The notes under the pieces were generated by a model, which was not told the DNA's origin, did not search any database, and saw only the letters and a program-made list of their open reading frames with translations. From the NCBI GenBank assembly GCA_009840305.1, contig VXNY01000007.1:20077-84076 (forward strand): 64,000 bases of DNA. Direction: 5' to 3'. Positions 1 through 9,148 of this stretch are shown here, piece after piece. Within the stretch, counting starts at the first letter, position 1. Each line of letters begins with the position of its first letter. This stretch comes from Gammaproteobacteria bacterium. GTDB lineage: Bacteria > Pseudomonadota > Gammaproteobacteria > Pseudomonadales > Azotimanducaceae. The position numbers were made by a program, and so were the translations under genes.

Positions 1-258
1 AGTCTGCGTTATCCCAACGAGGGCTTCAGTTACCGTACTCTCTACGACGACCGCGATTGCCGCGTCGTCTGGCGCACTTAGATTGTCAAGGCGCGTATTC
101 AATCGGCTCTCCAATCCATTGAATTCTGCTCTAAGTTCTGCTTCCAAATCAAACAATTCTTGTTCGATGGGGTGTCGCTCTGGACCCGGATGTGCTCCTA
201 ACGAAATTACGAACACTGTTGCGATAACCATAAGCACTAAAAGTTTTATTGAGTTCAT
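1..258 (-). CDS. Small secreted protein, C-terminus beyond window edge
   Basis: The frame is open from an ATG at 258 to the window edge (86 codons, no stop), so the gene is partial. A strong GGAGG lies just upstream of the ATG. The first ~22 residues are a signal peptide: MNSIKLL, a hydrophobic run, then a small-residue stretch before AHPGPERHP. After it comes a charged, probably helical segment rich in Glu, Leu and Arg (EQELFDLEAELRAEFN), suggesting a short coiled coil. Export to the periplasm is inferred from the signal peptide only. I do not recognise a family, and no neighbour explains its function. Confidence 0.6.
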   Translation of the reverse strand, partial: MNSIKLLVLMVIATVFVISLGAHPGPERHPIEQELFDLEAELRAEFNGLESRLNTRLDNLSAPDDAAIAVVVESTVTEALVGITQT

Positions 259-298
259 GTTGCCTCCTCCAACTACGCAATGTGCGTTCTACCTGTAG

Positions 299-1107
299 TT
301 GCTCTTAGTATAGAGATTTTGTGGCGAATTCACGTAGTGGATTCTAGATTCTCAAGTTAATTGGCTCTGCTAACAGAATATTCGTGCTAGATACACGTTC
401 TAGCCAATTTCGTTTGTTGTGAAGACTAAGAAGTAATGAATGGGAGCATCGAAGCTGCTACGAGGGCAGCGTTGTTAACGTCATCTTGATCTTTTCTGGT
501 TTTTGTTGTTTTGAATTCGATGCGCTCCCACGAGTCTCGATGTGGCAGATTGAGGTAACCCCGATTTCTTAACAACTTCATACAACTAGCGAGCATTTGA
601 CGCGGGTTCGGTTCTGTCGCAGGCAGCCCGCCGCGACGTTCATGTTCCCGCAATATCTTCTCTAAGTATTTTTAGAGTCCCCCTTTGTAGCCAACAGGAA
701 AGAGGTCAGTGTTGAGCAGACATCTGTAGAGTAGATCCACGCTCAACGGAACATCTTTAACTTCTATGTTCATATGAGGTAGTCTTATTGTTTAGCTCCG
801 CGTGAGTGAGTAAATTCCAGAATCCATTGATTTTAGCGTCAAGAGACCAGTCTTATAGTTTTTAAGTACATTTCCGACTTTCCAACTAACAATTCCTTTG
901 AGCTCAAGAAGCGCTCGATTGAATCGACAATCAATAATGACACAAAGTTCGATTCACGCACAAGAGTAGGGACTTTACATTGACACCATTTCAACCAAAA
1001 AAATTGAAAATGCCCGTCGAAACGAGCCGTAACCACCTCTTATAATGGAATGTTAGAGATCGATCAAAATAGACCAAAATTCCGGTAGTGTCAAAAAGAG
1101 GAAGCGT
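299..1107. other. Gene-poor stretch with one possible gene remnant
   Basis: I see no convincing gene here. On the minus strand, 426-653 is open for 75 codons from a TTG, but without a clear ribosome binding site; its upstream frame meets a stop within a few codons, so it could be the tail of a decayed gene. I do not recognise its product. A TATAAT at 1041-1046 stands about 60 bases before the gene at 1108 and may be its -10 box, although no good -35 is visible. Confidence 0.35.
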
Positions 1108-1557
1108 ATGACCGACCATCTTCAAACTCAATTGGCTCATGTCACGAACACGCTTTCGGATTGCAAAAGCAATCTGGAACAGTTGATCAGAAGAGATCCA
1201 ACAAAAGCTATCCAATCTATGGCCAAGATACACAAAACGATTCTTGAGGTTGAAGTTCTCTCAAGTCACCTAATGATGGATACAGAGCGATTGATAGTGA
1301 AATCGAATCCCCCTCAAAGGTGGTGGCGGAAAAACGTTGATTCCTCGGGACCGCAAATAGTCTCGAATCGAGAATTGAAGAAAATGCACCGAGTTCACAA
1401 TCAGATATCGGATACGGTGTACGAAAAACTGAAAAAAAGAAGTTTGGAAAAGCAGATACCGTTGACGCGTGAATCTCTACTTCGAGTTGTACAACAAAAC
1501 GCTGCTATGCTTGGAGCTTCCTCGGCCGCAGCAACTGGAGCAATAACGGGAATTTGA
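1108..1557 (+). CDS. Hypothetical 149-residue cytoplasmic protein
   Basis: The ATG has a good purine-rich ribosome binding site (AAGAGGAAG) about 5 bases upstream. There is no signal peptide or membrane segment. Residues ~1-60 read as a heptad-like helix (TQLAHVTNTL, then NLEQLIRRD), followed by a basic region with a KKLKK-like patch and an Ala/Gly-rich tail (ASSAAATGAITGI). I do not recognise the family. It points away from the neighbouring minus-strand lipoprotein gene and appears to be a single-gene unit, possibly expressed from the TATAAT at 1041. It could be lineage-specific; real coding is likely from the ribosome binding site and length. Confidence 0.5.
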   Translation: MTDHLQTQLAHVTNTLSDCKSNLEQLIRRDPTKAIQSMAKIHKTILEVEVLSSHLMMDTERLIVKSNPPQRWWRKNVDSSGPQIVSNRELKKMHRVHNQISDTVYEKLKKRSLEKQIPLTRESLLRVVQQNAAMLGASSAAATGAITGI

Positions 1558-1726
1558 TAGCGACGACAGCGTAGTGTTGGATAGCTAGGGCACGACTCGG
1601 TAAACGGCTCTGGGCGATTGGCAGACACATTGCCGGGGTGTGAACAACCCGCCGATTCTCGACCATCCCACCGATTGAACGTTGGTACGAATGCACAAAG
1701 TGGAACCATGTTCAAGCACAATTAAC

Positions 1727-2818
1727 CTATCGCCGATAAGACCAAAGTTCGCCTACTTCCAACGTCGCGATACCTCGAGTTGCCTCCCAAAAATTGTGTA
1801 TGGTTTCACGTGTTCTGTCTTTAAACCAAGCTGAGACCGGCCCCTTTTTGGTAAACTGTTCGATGAATAATTCAGTTGCCTCTAATTCCGATTCTTGAAT
1901 AGAAACTCGACTGTCAGTAACAAGGACGAAGGCGACGCGAAATTCTTTCTGAGATTGTTCAAAGTTGGGTGTACGAGGTCCCAATTTTGTGATGATTTGA
2001 TCGATACTCCATGTTGAAATCCGACTAGCCGTAAAGATCTTATTGCCATTCTCATCTGTTTGATGTTGGCGCTCCTCGCCAGATTTATCATGCATCAACC
2101 ACGAGCCATCCTCTGCTACCCATATATCGGGAACTTCTTCCGGTGGTATCCATCCCGCTAAATACATTTCCAGCGGACTGTAAGGTACGGAAGTTCTCGC
2201 GCGTTGCGGTGCGAAGTTTCCTGCAGAATACTTCCCGTCTCCTAGAGATCTTAGTTGATCGCGCTGGAATCCACCAAGTTGGCCACCGACGCTACTGAAT
2301 CCCCAATGTGAGGACATCACCCTCGGTATAACCTCAAGATCGGTATACCATAGGTGCAAGATCTCATGCAACAGCAAAGACTCTGCAAATATTCGATCGG
2401 GGTGAACTAAAGAGACAACTCCTCGAAGTCTGTGCTCAGAACCAAAAGTTTTCCCCACATCAATTACACTTGATCCAGTACCCAGTTCAGTATTCCTGAC
2501 AACACTCATTGTTGCTCTACGACCGATCTCCCATTGATCCATGATTTTGTAGGGATTGTGAGCCATCAACACTAGTAAATCAAATTCATCCTCGTAGTGT
2601 CGGTAGAACTCCCGACAAAGAGCGATCACTCGCGATTCATTAGCTCCAAAGTCGGTTTTCGAAGTGTCCATCACAACGAACGTTTTGAAATGTTGTATGA
2701 TCCTCGCATCGGGTAACACATAGACATTGGTGCATCCACTCAGAAGCGCCGAGTAGATCAGCGCGAGCATGCAAAAAGAAGCGCTTATACGCAATATAGC
2801 TGTAGAGTTGTGATTCAT
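1727..2818 (-). CDS. HExxH-containing lipoprotein, putative zinc metallopeptidase
   Basis: The start is placed at the ATG at 2818 (363 residues) because it follows an AAAAGGGAA binding site and opens a lipoprotein signal peptide ending in LLSGC (Cys29); the frame itself stays open further upstream. Residues 151-155 read HEILH, an HExxH zinc-binding motif, followed by H171 in SHWGFSSVGG as a possible third ligand. A membrane-anchored periplasmic or surface peptidase is inferred; no substrate can be read. The gene directly upstream is a paralogue along its full length (GDGKYSAG, QSQKEFRVAFVL and NFWEATRG are shared), so this is a tandem duplication. I know of no characterised member, so the enzymatic assignment rests on the motif alone. 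Confidence 0.6.
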   Translation of the reverse strand: MNHNSTAILRISASFCMLALIYSALLSGCTNVYVLPDARIIQHFKTFVVMDTSKTDFGANESRVIALCREFYRHYEDEFDLLVLMAHNPYKIMDQWEIGRRATMSVVRNTELGTGSSVIDVGKTFGSEHRLRGVVSLVHPDRIFAESLLLHEILHLWYTDLEVIPRVMSSHWGFSSVGGQLGGFQRDQLRSLGDGKYSAGNFAPQRARTSVPYSPLEMYLAGWIPPEEVPDIWVAEDGSWLMHDKSGEERQHQTDENGNKIFTASRISTWSIDQIITKLGPRTPNFEQSQKEFRVAFVLVTDSRVSIQESELEATELFIEQFTKKGPVSAWFKDRTRETIHNFWEATRGIATLEVGELWSYRR

Positions 2819-2868
2819 TTCCCTTTTATGTCCATGGTTCGGTCGAGATTGTGGTGAGTCCATGCATG

Positions 2869-4056
2869 CTACCTCGCTGGTTTTCGAAACGACTGAAGAT
2901 AACCTGCCTCCATCTTTGCCCTTCCCCTCGTAGCTTCCCAAAAATTGAGAGCTTTGTCGCCCATAGTAGATCTGAGCGTATAAGTAGTCGAAGGAGAATC
3001 ATCGATACTGATGCGAAGCTGGTCAGGTGAAAAACTGTCCTTGCTAAATTTTTCGATAAATAGATCGGCAACAACTAATTCCTTAATGGTGAAAGAGTCG
3101 CCCACCATTGGAAACAATACGAAAGCGACGCGAAATTCTTTCTGAGAATGTTCAAAGTTGTGTACTCGAGGACCTATCTTTTCAATGACTTGCTCAATGG
3201 ACCAAGACGAAATTTTGCTCGCAGTGAACACTCTGTTCACGTTATCATCTTTTTCTGTGATACAGTCTATGTCCAAAGTACCTGCGAGTGGGCTATCTTT
3301 GATTTCGCAGTCAGCTAGTTCTTCTTCGGTCAGTTCTTTTTTCGACCACTCACCGTCCTCCGCTACCCAAGTATCAGGTACATTGCTCGCGGGTAGCCAC
3401 CCGGCCAAATACACTTCCAATTCGCTGTAGAATACAAAATTGGGTGCGCCATGCGGTTCAAATTGTCCGGCGGAATACTTCCCATCCCCCAATGACTGCA
3501 ACTCATCGCTCTGAAAACCACCGAGCCATCCTCCAACGCTACAGTATCCCAAATATGCGGTAAAGTTGGACGGAATCACTTCGACATCTGACACCCACAA
3601 GTGCATGAATTCGTGCAAGAATGTTCCCCAGACTACGTGATTTGCATTCGCCAAGAAAGCTGCTCCCTTCAATCTTTCCTCAGATCCGTAAGCCTTACCA
3701 TGATCTCGTACACTAACACCGGTGCCCTGTAGAGTATTTCGCGCTACAAACATCTTACCTTACACATCACGGCCCCATTTGTTGGAAAATCCATCCTGAG
3801 CTTGCGACACAAACACCTGCACATCGACTGCGTCCTCATAGTGTTGATAAAACTCTCGACACATCCTGATCATACCCAAAGCGTTGACTTCATAGTCCTT
3901 CCTGTGTGTCTCCATAACGACAAAGTTGTCCAAGTGATCGGTAATTGTCGGGCGTGGTGCTAGGACAATGCAACCACTCATTAGCGTACAGCAAGTCAGC
4001 GCGAGTAAAAGTCGCATCGAACAAGAATCGAATTCTGAACTAGAAAGTCGTTGCAT
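2869..4056 (-). pseudogene. Tandem paralogue of the HExxH lipoprotein, broken by an in-frame stop
   Basis: The N-terminal part (4056-3760) has a lipoprotein signal (LMSGC) and ends at a TAA at 3760-3762. The same frame continues two codons later and reads on to 2869 with full similarity to the downstream gene. The interruption is therefore a single nonsense change with no frameshift (KWGRDV, stop, GK, then MFVARNT, against WEIGRRATMSVVRNT in the intact copy). HEFMH is kept, but the His of SHWGFSS is replaced (AYLGYCS), so a candidate zinc ligand is also lost. TAA rules out selenocysteine. An ATG right after the stop could start a fragment without signal peptide, but it would stay in the cytoplasm. 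Most likely a recent pseudogene. Confidence 0.7.
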
Positions 4057-4190
4057 CTCAGACTAATTCTAAAAATATTTTTGCTGTTGTAGGAGAGTAA
4101 TCAGTCGTTTGAGTGCGTATCTACATCGCGATCAAAGGAAATAATGTTCTAGGTTCAAATAAGAATATTTCGTAGTTACGGAGTTCAATA

Positions 4191-4409
4191 ATGAGCTTGG
4201 ATGCGAAGTTTGTATCGCAAAATTCGTGGACGTTCAATGTTGTTTCGACTACCAAAAACAAAGTAACTCAAAACCTGCCTGCTGCATTGAAGACGGAATC
4301 GCAGAGGAATGATTTACTGTGTCGTTCACGTGTCGAAAGCGTCAAAATCAGCGCACCGACGAGCGGACACTCAATAACACCGATATTCCCTAACCGAGCG
4401 TGCCGTTAA
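4191..4409 (+). CDS. Short hypothetical open frame (72 residues)
   Basis: An ATG sits 8 bases behind a GGAG, which is the main argument for coding. The product has no signal peptide, no membrane segment and no motif I know; the composition is Ser/Thr/Lys rich. It could equally be the remains of a longer gene, since the region from 4057 to 4618 otherwise holds no gene. Confidence 0.22.
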   Translation: MSLDAKFVSQNSWTFNVVSTTKNKVTQNLPAALKTESQRNDLLCRSRVESVKISAPTSGHSITPIFPNRACR

Positions 4410-4472
4410 CCTCGATGTTAACGAGAGATTTGTAGGACAGAAACTGTAGAAAAAATCTTCAAAACTCAAATG

Positions 4473-4481
4473 TGGTATAAT
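4473..4481 (+). promoter_or_regulatory. Extended -10 promoter element
   Basis: TGG followed directly by TATAAT matches the extended -10 form (TGn-TATAAT). No TTGACA-like -35 is present at the usual distance, as is common for this promoter class. It would give a leader of about 130 bases for the gene at 4619. Confidence 0.4.
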
Positions 4482-4618
4482 GGTATACGTATCGAACTCA
4501 CGCAATCTTTATTCAAAATAGCGCTCGAAGTCAGCGAAGGAGGTGCTACCGAAACCTAGCTTACATTAATTCAATTCTTAGTATCCCTTTTTACTGTTAA
4601 TATTTATAGGATAATATA

Positions 4619-5626
4619 TTGAATACTTCTATATCCCCTTTTCCCTCTGAGTTACAAATTGGCAACCCAACGATGTACGACAATCTTGCAATCGTTCCGT
4701 TGTTAAACACCAACAATTCCCACCCAGATTACTTCACTCTGGACGAGGGCTTAGACGCTTCTCTGTTCGAAGTCGAAGAGTTGGATGGGGGCGCGCGCGT
4801 TAATGACATTCTCTTCCGCAATCAGTCTGACAAGTTTGCTTTGCTGTTTGAAGGCGAAGAATTTCTTGGCGCGAAGCAAAACCGAATCTTGAATGTGTCG
4901 ATTTTCGTGACACCGAAAACCAAACAGACAATTCCTGTTTCCTGCGTCGAGGCTGGTCGGTGGCGACACCAACACCAGAGTCGCTCAAAGCAACGGTTTC
5001 GAGCGGCAAATAGGATGCACTACGCACGAGGACGCGCGTTTGAGAATCAAGCAGTGTCTGCCAGTCTTGCTTCCTGCCACGAGTATCGCAGTGACCAATC
5101 CGGTGTTTGGAAGGACATTAGTCTCAAATCCAACCGAATGAAGGTGCATTCGGATTCATCCGCTTCGGCCGCTATGTACGTTTCCGCAGAGTCAAAAATC
5201 GAAGTCTATCTCAAGTCATTCAAGCACACGCCCAACCAAGTGGGATCCGTTTTCTTGATTGATGGTACAGTTTCAGGGCTTGAACTATTCGCTACTGAAG
5301 CCACCCACAGGAAGATGATTCAAAAGTTGATTCGAAGCTACGCACTCGATGCTATAGATTCTTCTATGACAAGCTCCAAGAGTGCTGAAGAGTCAACACG
5401 CAAGTTATCGAACAAGCAGTGTTTAGAAGCTACCGAAGAGTTTACCAACAAACTCCAGTCGTCTTGGACGAAACGATTTGACGGCGTATGTGTCGGTGAG
5501 AATTACCGATTCAAGGACGATTATCTCACAGGTAGCGCTTTAGTGCACGAAGATCGACTTCTCCATCTGTGTGCGTTCGCGTTAGACCCGGAACTGTCTG
5601 CGACAGAAGCGGACGCAATCCACTAA
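4619..5626 (+). CDS. ARPP-1 / DUF6569-type protein
   Basis: The product matches what I know of the ARPP-1 (DUF6569) family. Diagnostic blocks are an early NLAIVPLLN strand, then YFTLDEGLDASLFEVEELD, then a conserved core (FRNQSDKFALLFEGEEFLGAKQNR, shown here only by its key residues L-EGEE--GAKQNR) and CVEAGRWRH. The family has no firmly known biochemical role; members are cytoplasmic and mostly bacterial. No signal peptide. The start is a TTG behind AGGA; the alternative is ATG at 4673 (MYDNLAIVPL), which begins right where family similarity starts. A rho-independent terminator follows, so this is a single-gene unit downstream of the extended -10 element. Confidence 0.65.
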   Translation: MNTSISPFPSELQIGNPTMYDNLAIVPLLNTNNSHPDYFTLDEGLDASLFEVEELDGGARVNDILFRNQSDKFALLFEGEEFLGAKQNRILNVSIFVTPKTKQTIPVSCVEAGRWRHQHQSRSKQRFRAANRMHYARGRAFENQAVSASLASCHEYRSDQSGVWKDISLKSNRMKVHSDSSASAAMYVSAESKIEVYLKSFKHTPNQVGSVFLIDGTVSGLELFATEATHRKMIQKLIRSYALDAIDSSMTSSKSAEESTRKLSNKQCLEATEEFTNKLQSSWTKRFDGVCVGENYRFKDDYLTGSALVHEDRLLHLCAFALDPELSATEADAIH

Positions 5627-5654
5627 ACATTTACTAACTTAGAGCAATATAAAT

Positions 5655-5684
5655 GAGCTCCGGTCCGGCCGGGGCTCTTTTTTT
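5655..5684 (+). terminator. Rho-independent terminator
   Basis: A GC-rich hairpin (GAGCTCCGG paired with CCGGGGCTC across a short loop, one mismatch) is followed by seven T. It lies 28 bases after the stop of the ARPP-1-type gene. Confidence 0.8.
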
Positions 5685-6098
5685 AACTTCAGAGAAAAGA
5701 CCTCACACATCTACGACAAATCATTCCGTGACTGCAAGATTTGTTGTTGCAAAAAAACCGGCACGTGTTGAACTATCGACGCGACGCTTGGACGCAATGT
5801 TGCCAGCTTGTTCTACACAACCTAAAACTCAAAAGCAAAGGGGCACAATTCGTTTCTTTACGGTAAGATAAGTAAACGTGTAGTGGTAAGGGAGAGCGCG
5901 TCGGTTATTAATCCGATGATTGAACAAGAAATTTCTTTGATTAACTGATCAAGTTATCTAGAGAGTCTTTTTAGTATTTACAATGTCGTTTGACTGTCTG
6001 ACTGAATGCCCCTTCACTGGGATAGTTGTTCAGCGGCTACAGTCTGAAGACTAGCAACTGTAGTCGCCTACCTAGGCGATCTGTACAGGGACTATACA
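5685..6098. promoter_or_regulatory. Permease leader with overlapping, mutually exclusive hairpins
   Basis: No gene is visible in this 410-base gap. Its last 70 bases contain nested inverted repeats: GCGGCTACAGT (6033-6043) pairs with ACTGTAGTCGC (6057-6067), with one G-U pair. The right arm's end also forms TCGCCTA-CC-TAGGCGA (6064-6079). AGTCT-GA-AGACT (6041-6052) lies in the first loop. The two larger hairpins share bases and cannot form together, as in attenuators and riboswitch expression platforms. The permease ATG follows at 6099 with little recognisable ribosome binding site. No poly-T tract follows, so control of translation start is likelier than termination. I cannot match it to a known riboswitch by eye. 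Confidence 0.4.
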
Positions 6099-7862
6099 AT
6101 GAGTCTCAACGAATCCGACAACTACTCAGGGAACCGCCGACATCCAAACTCAGCAATCCCCATTCCGCTAAGCTTCGGCGTCGCGGCGCAGATTGCTTGC
6201 CTAGTGTTACCGGGCATAGTTATGATTCCCACGGTCGTATTTCGAACTGCCGGCCAACCAGAGGGAAACTTGCAGTGGGCAGTGTTTGCTTCCGTTGCAA
6301 TATCTGGAATCACTGCGATTCTCCAAGCACAAAGAATTGGTCGATTTGGCGCGGGGTACATTCTCGCAGTTGGACCGTCCATCGCAGCAATTGCAGTCAG
6401 CATCGCCGCCCTAGCTGCCGGTGGTCCAGCGTTACTCGCTACTTTGGTTGTGTGTTACGCTCTGATTCAAGTTCTGTTTTCCACACATCTTTCAGTGTTA
6501 CGACGCATACTCACACCTACGGTGACCGGCACGGTTCTCATGCTCACACCGATCACGATTATGCCCATTCTGTTCAACCAATCGAACATCGGTACGAGTG
6601 ACTCACCTCTAGTTGGTGCAGGGCTCAGTGCTTTGGTGACTATGGTTCTCATTGTGGGAATCACGTTGATCGGAAAGAATCGAACCCGGTTTTGGGGACC
6701 AGTTATCGGTATCGTCGTAGGTACGATCGTTGGCGGCATGTTCGGTCTATATGACGTTGACCGCGTCGCCGCAGCGTCCTGGATTGGTATTCCAAAATTT
6801 GAAGCGGTGCTACTTGACTTGCAATTCAAATCCGAATTTTGGGTGTTACTTCCTGCATTTATCTTGGTAGCTTTGATCTGCACAATGCAGACGATCAGTG
6901 GTGCTGTTGGTATTCAGCAGGTCTCTTGGGAGGCAAATCGAGCGGTGGACTTCCGCGCCGTACAAGGTGCCGTAGCAGGGGACGCGGTGGGTAACTTGCT
7001 ATCGGGTTTAGCGTGTACCATGCCACTCGGATTTCGACCTTCAGGCGCAGCTATGGTCGAGATTAGTGGTGTTAGTTCTCGCCGAATCGGTGTTGCGCTG
7101 GGTGTGCTTCTAATCTTTCTGGCATTTGTTCCCAAAGCGCTTGCCGTATTACTTGCGATTCCCAGCCCGGTAGTGGCAGCGTTTATCACTGTTACGATGG
7201 CTACGATTTTTGTGATTGGCGCGAGAGTGATTATTCAGGATGGTATTGACTATCGCAAAGGACTGATCGTCGGCATATCCTTCTGGCTCGGTGTTGGATT
7301 TCAGACCCAAGCAATATTCCTAGATCAAGCTCCTGAGTTTGTGCGCGCACTCTTGCAAAACGGCATGCTCGCAGGCGGCATTGTCGCCGTCGCGTTGACA
7401 ATGTTCCTTGAACTCACCAAATCGCGCCGGCACCGTTTGGAAGTAGGATTCGATGACTCTGCCTTACGGGAGATGAGGGATTTCCTAGGCGCTCTAGCAT
7501 TACGAAAAAATTGGAATACAGAGCTAGTAGAACGCCTGAACGCTGTCTGCGAAGAAATTTGGCTTACGTTGCATCGCAAAGAAGCACTCGGTAAAAAAGT
7601 TGGTAGGCGTTTACTACTAACGACGTACAACGAGGACCGTGCGATCGTGTTGGAATTCGTCTCTTCAAAAGGTGAAGAAAACATTCAGGACCGGATAGCG
7701 TTGTTGGGTGAGGCGAATGCGGCTGCTATGGTCGAACAGGACATTTCATTACGGCTATTGCGTCATCTTGCCTCTTCCGTTCGTCATCAACAATACCACG
7801 AAACAGAGATCGTCACAGTTCGCGTGGACTATCGACAGAATCGGAGTGACGACGGAACGTAG
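6099..7862 (+). CDS. NCS2 (xanthine/uracil-type) permease with C-terminal soluble domain
   Basis: Residues ~20-435 are an NCS2 nucleobase permease: about a dozen hydrophobic segments with family signatures such as ILAVGPSIAA, TPTVTGTVLMLTPIT and, later, LLSGLACTMPLGFRPSGAAM. It should import a purine, pyrimidine or related base across the inner membrane; specificity cannot be read. Residues ~445-587 are soluble and unusual for NCS2: LVERLNAVCEEIWLTL resembles the N-box helix of GHKL/anti-sigma-type ATPases, followed by strands of that fold (RRLLLTTYNEDRAIVLEF). The canonical Asn/His of that box are not evident, so binding of ATP is doubtful. At 587 residues it exceeds the usual ~430-460. The start is the ATG at 6099 right after the hairpin leader. 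Confidence 0.85.
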   Translation: MSLNESDNYSGNRRHPNSAIPIPLSFGVAAQIACLVLPGIVMIPTVVFRTAGQPEGNLQWAVFASVAISGITAILQAQRIGRFGAGYILAVGPSIAAIAVSIAALAAGGPALLATLVVCYALIQVLFSTHLSVLRRILTPTVTGTVLMLTPITIMPILFNQSNIGTSDSPLVGAGLSALVTMVLIVGITLIGKNRTRFWGPVIGIVVGTIVGGMFGLYDVDRVAAASWIGIPKFEAVLLDLQFKSEFWVLLPAFILVALICTMQTISGAVGIQQVSWEANRAVDFRAVQGAVAGDAVGNLLSGLACTMPLGFRPSGAAMVEISGVSSRRIGVALGVLLIFLAFVPKALAVLLAIPSPVVAAFITVTMATIFVIGARVIIQDGIDYRKGLIVGISFWLGVGFQTQAIFLDQAPEFVRALLQNGMLAGGIVAVALTMFLELTKSRRHRLEVGFDDSALREMRDFLGALALRKNWNTELVERLNAVCEEIWLTLHRKEALGKKVGRRLLLTTYNEDRAIVLEFVSSKGEENIQDRIALLGEANAAAMVEQDISLRLLRHLASSVRHQQYHETEIVTVRVDYRQNRSDDGT

Positions 7863-7980
7863 AAATATCCTTCTCTAACTTAAACCATCTCAATACACAT
7901 TGAATGACTTCACTGAGGGCAAGTCACGTCGCGCTTAAAATTCCTGATTTCTTTTTAACAAAAATATTTGGGATCAAACT

Positions 7981-8283
7981 ATGTACTTTGTTGTTAGTGC
8001 CACACACAAGCCAGGTCGAGTGCAGTCAGGGAGTGAAGTTCAGTTAGCATTCGCGGACTATTTAAGTAGTCATCCTGAACATCCGGACGTTGTCGTCCAC
8101 AACGCTGGTCCTACTCACGACGAGGATGTCAACACTGTTGATGGTTTTCTTTTAGTAGTAGATGCTTCCTCAATAGATTCCGTGAGAGCATTCATTGCAG
8201 ATTGTCCCTACAGCAAGGCAGGAACTCTTGCACAAACCCACATTAGGATGTGGGACTGGAGGACCGGTAAGCCTGACGGCTAA
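7981..8283 (+). CDS. YciI-like protein
   Basis: A complete 100-residue YCII-type protein: starts MYFVVSATHKPG, has the middle strand VVVHNAGPTHDEDVNTVDGFLLVVDA and ends in a short strand with FIADCPYSKAGTL, matching the ferredoxin-like fold of the family with its GxxL/GxxxV features. Family members are small cytoplasmic proteins; some are dehalogenase-like or act as accessory domains, but no reaction can be assigned here. It is downstream of the permease on the same strand (gap 118 bases) and convergent with the RiPP locus. Start ATG is unambiguous, although no strong ribosome binding site is present. Confidence 0.7.
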   Translation: MYFVVSATHKPGRVQSGSEVQLAFADYLSSHPEHPDVVVHNAGPTHDEDVNTVDGFLLVVDASSIDSVRAFIADCPYSKAGTLAQTHIRMWDWRTGKPDG

Positions 8284-8338
8284 CCTAAATCCTTATAAAG
8301 GCAGAAGGCTTCGTGTTTGTTCAAGAACGCGGCAAGTC

Positions 8339-9049
8339 CTAATTTTTTATGAAATGACCTAGGTAGTGGCGGCTTTCGGCTTTTTCATGGTGAGGACGAA
8401 CGCAAGCATCATGGACGAGACGTTCGGTACACCCTACATACGCGACGTTTGGTTGTTGACAAATTCGAAGACATGGAATACGACTCCCGGCGCGTCCAAT
8501 GTACCTATCGGCAACTTCACAAGGATGCAGGTCGCTTGATGAGTCCACATGCTCTGCCATTTCTTCTATCGGTACTAACACCAGAAAGACGTACCGATCC
8601 CCTGGTCCTCGATTCACGACGATGCGATTACGGCTCTTCCATCTGGATTGAATGTCGTGATCGTCCCATGTATCCAAATGTAATCCCAATCTATACCCAG
8701 TGGTTCTGTCTACAGTGATCGACGGACTATTGGCGTAATCGACAGAAGCATTCAGCACGCTAATCGGCGACAAACTGATAAAGGGTGAGAAGTCCAAAGT
8801 CCGATCAGAATCAGGATTGCAAGGGAATATCGCAACAAAATTCAGTTCATGCTCGATTGACAGTTCGTCGAGAGTTCCAGTGTATTTCTTGACCTCACTT
8901 TTGTTTAACTTTCGAAAATCTACCGGTAATTTTGCGAGAGGTCGATAGTCATCAGAGCTCGAAAACTGTTCCCCAACAGGAACGAGCGTGTCGCTGAAAG
9001 CTATTAAGTCATGGACCGACCCAAGTCTCGAGTCAAAAAAGATTTTCAC
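8339..9049 (-). CDS. Putative 2OG-Fe(II) oxygenase-like tailoring enzyme
   Basis: The 236-residue product has the outline of a double-stranded beta-helix oxygenase. H124-L-D126 (GYRLGLHLDTWD) fits the HxD iron-binding pair, NRIVVNRGPGDRYVFLVL gives the next strands, and H213 in ERLVHDACV fits the distal His near the C-terminus. In the family these residues bind Fe(II) while 2-oxoglutarate is decarboxylated during hydroxylation or desaturation. The gene is the last of three minus-strand genes after the repeat precursor and radical SAM gene (gap 99 bases), so it probably modifies the same peptide. The start is a GTG at 9049 without a clear binding site. Assignment is from motif pattern alone; a related cupin fold is the alternative. 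Confidence 0.5.
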   Translation of the reverse strand: MKIFFDSRLGSVHDLIAFSDTLVPVGEQFSSSDDYRPLAKLPVDFRKLNKSEVKKYTGTLDELSIEHELNFVAIFPCNPDSDRTLDFSPFISLSPISVLNASVDYANSPSITVDRTTGYRLGLHLDTWDDHDIQSRWKSRNRIVVNRGPGDRYVFLVLVPIEEMAEHVDSSSDLHPCEVADRYIGRAGSRIPCLRICQQPNVAYVGCTERLVHDACVRPHHEKAESRHYLGHFIKN

Positions 9050-9148
9050 TAAAGATCATGCGGAGTCGATAGGCGAACGCCCGATCTCACCAGTTGCTAT
9101 CTATATGATTGAGGGTCTGAAGAGTGTTGTCGGAATTAAAAAATTCGG

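Noticed and set aside
3760..3762. In-frame stop in the HExxH paralogue as recoding
   Set aside because: The codon is TAA, which is neither Sec nor Pyl, and a conserved His is lost as well.
5653..5871. 72-codon frame starting in the terminator
   Set aside because: Its start codon lies in the terminator hairpin and there is no binding site.
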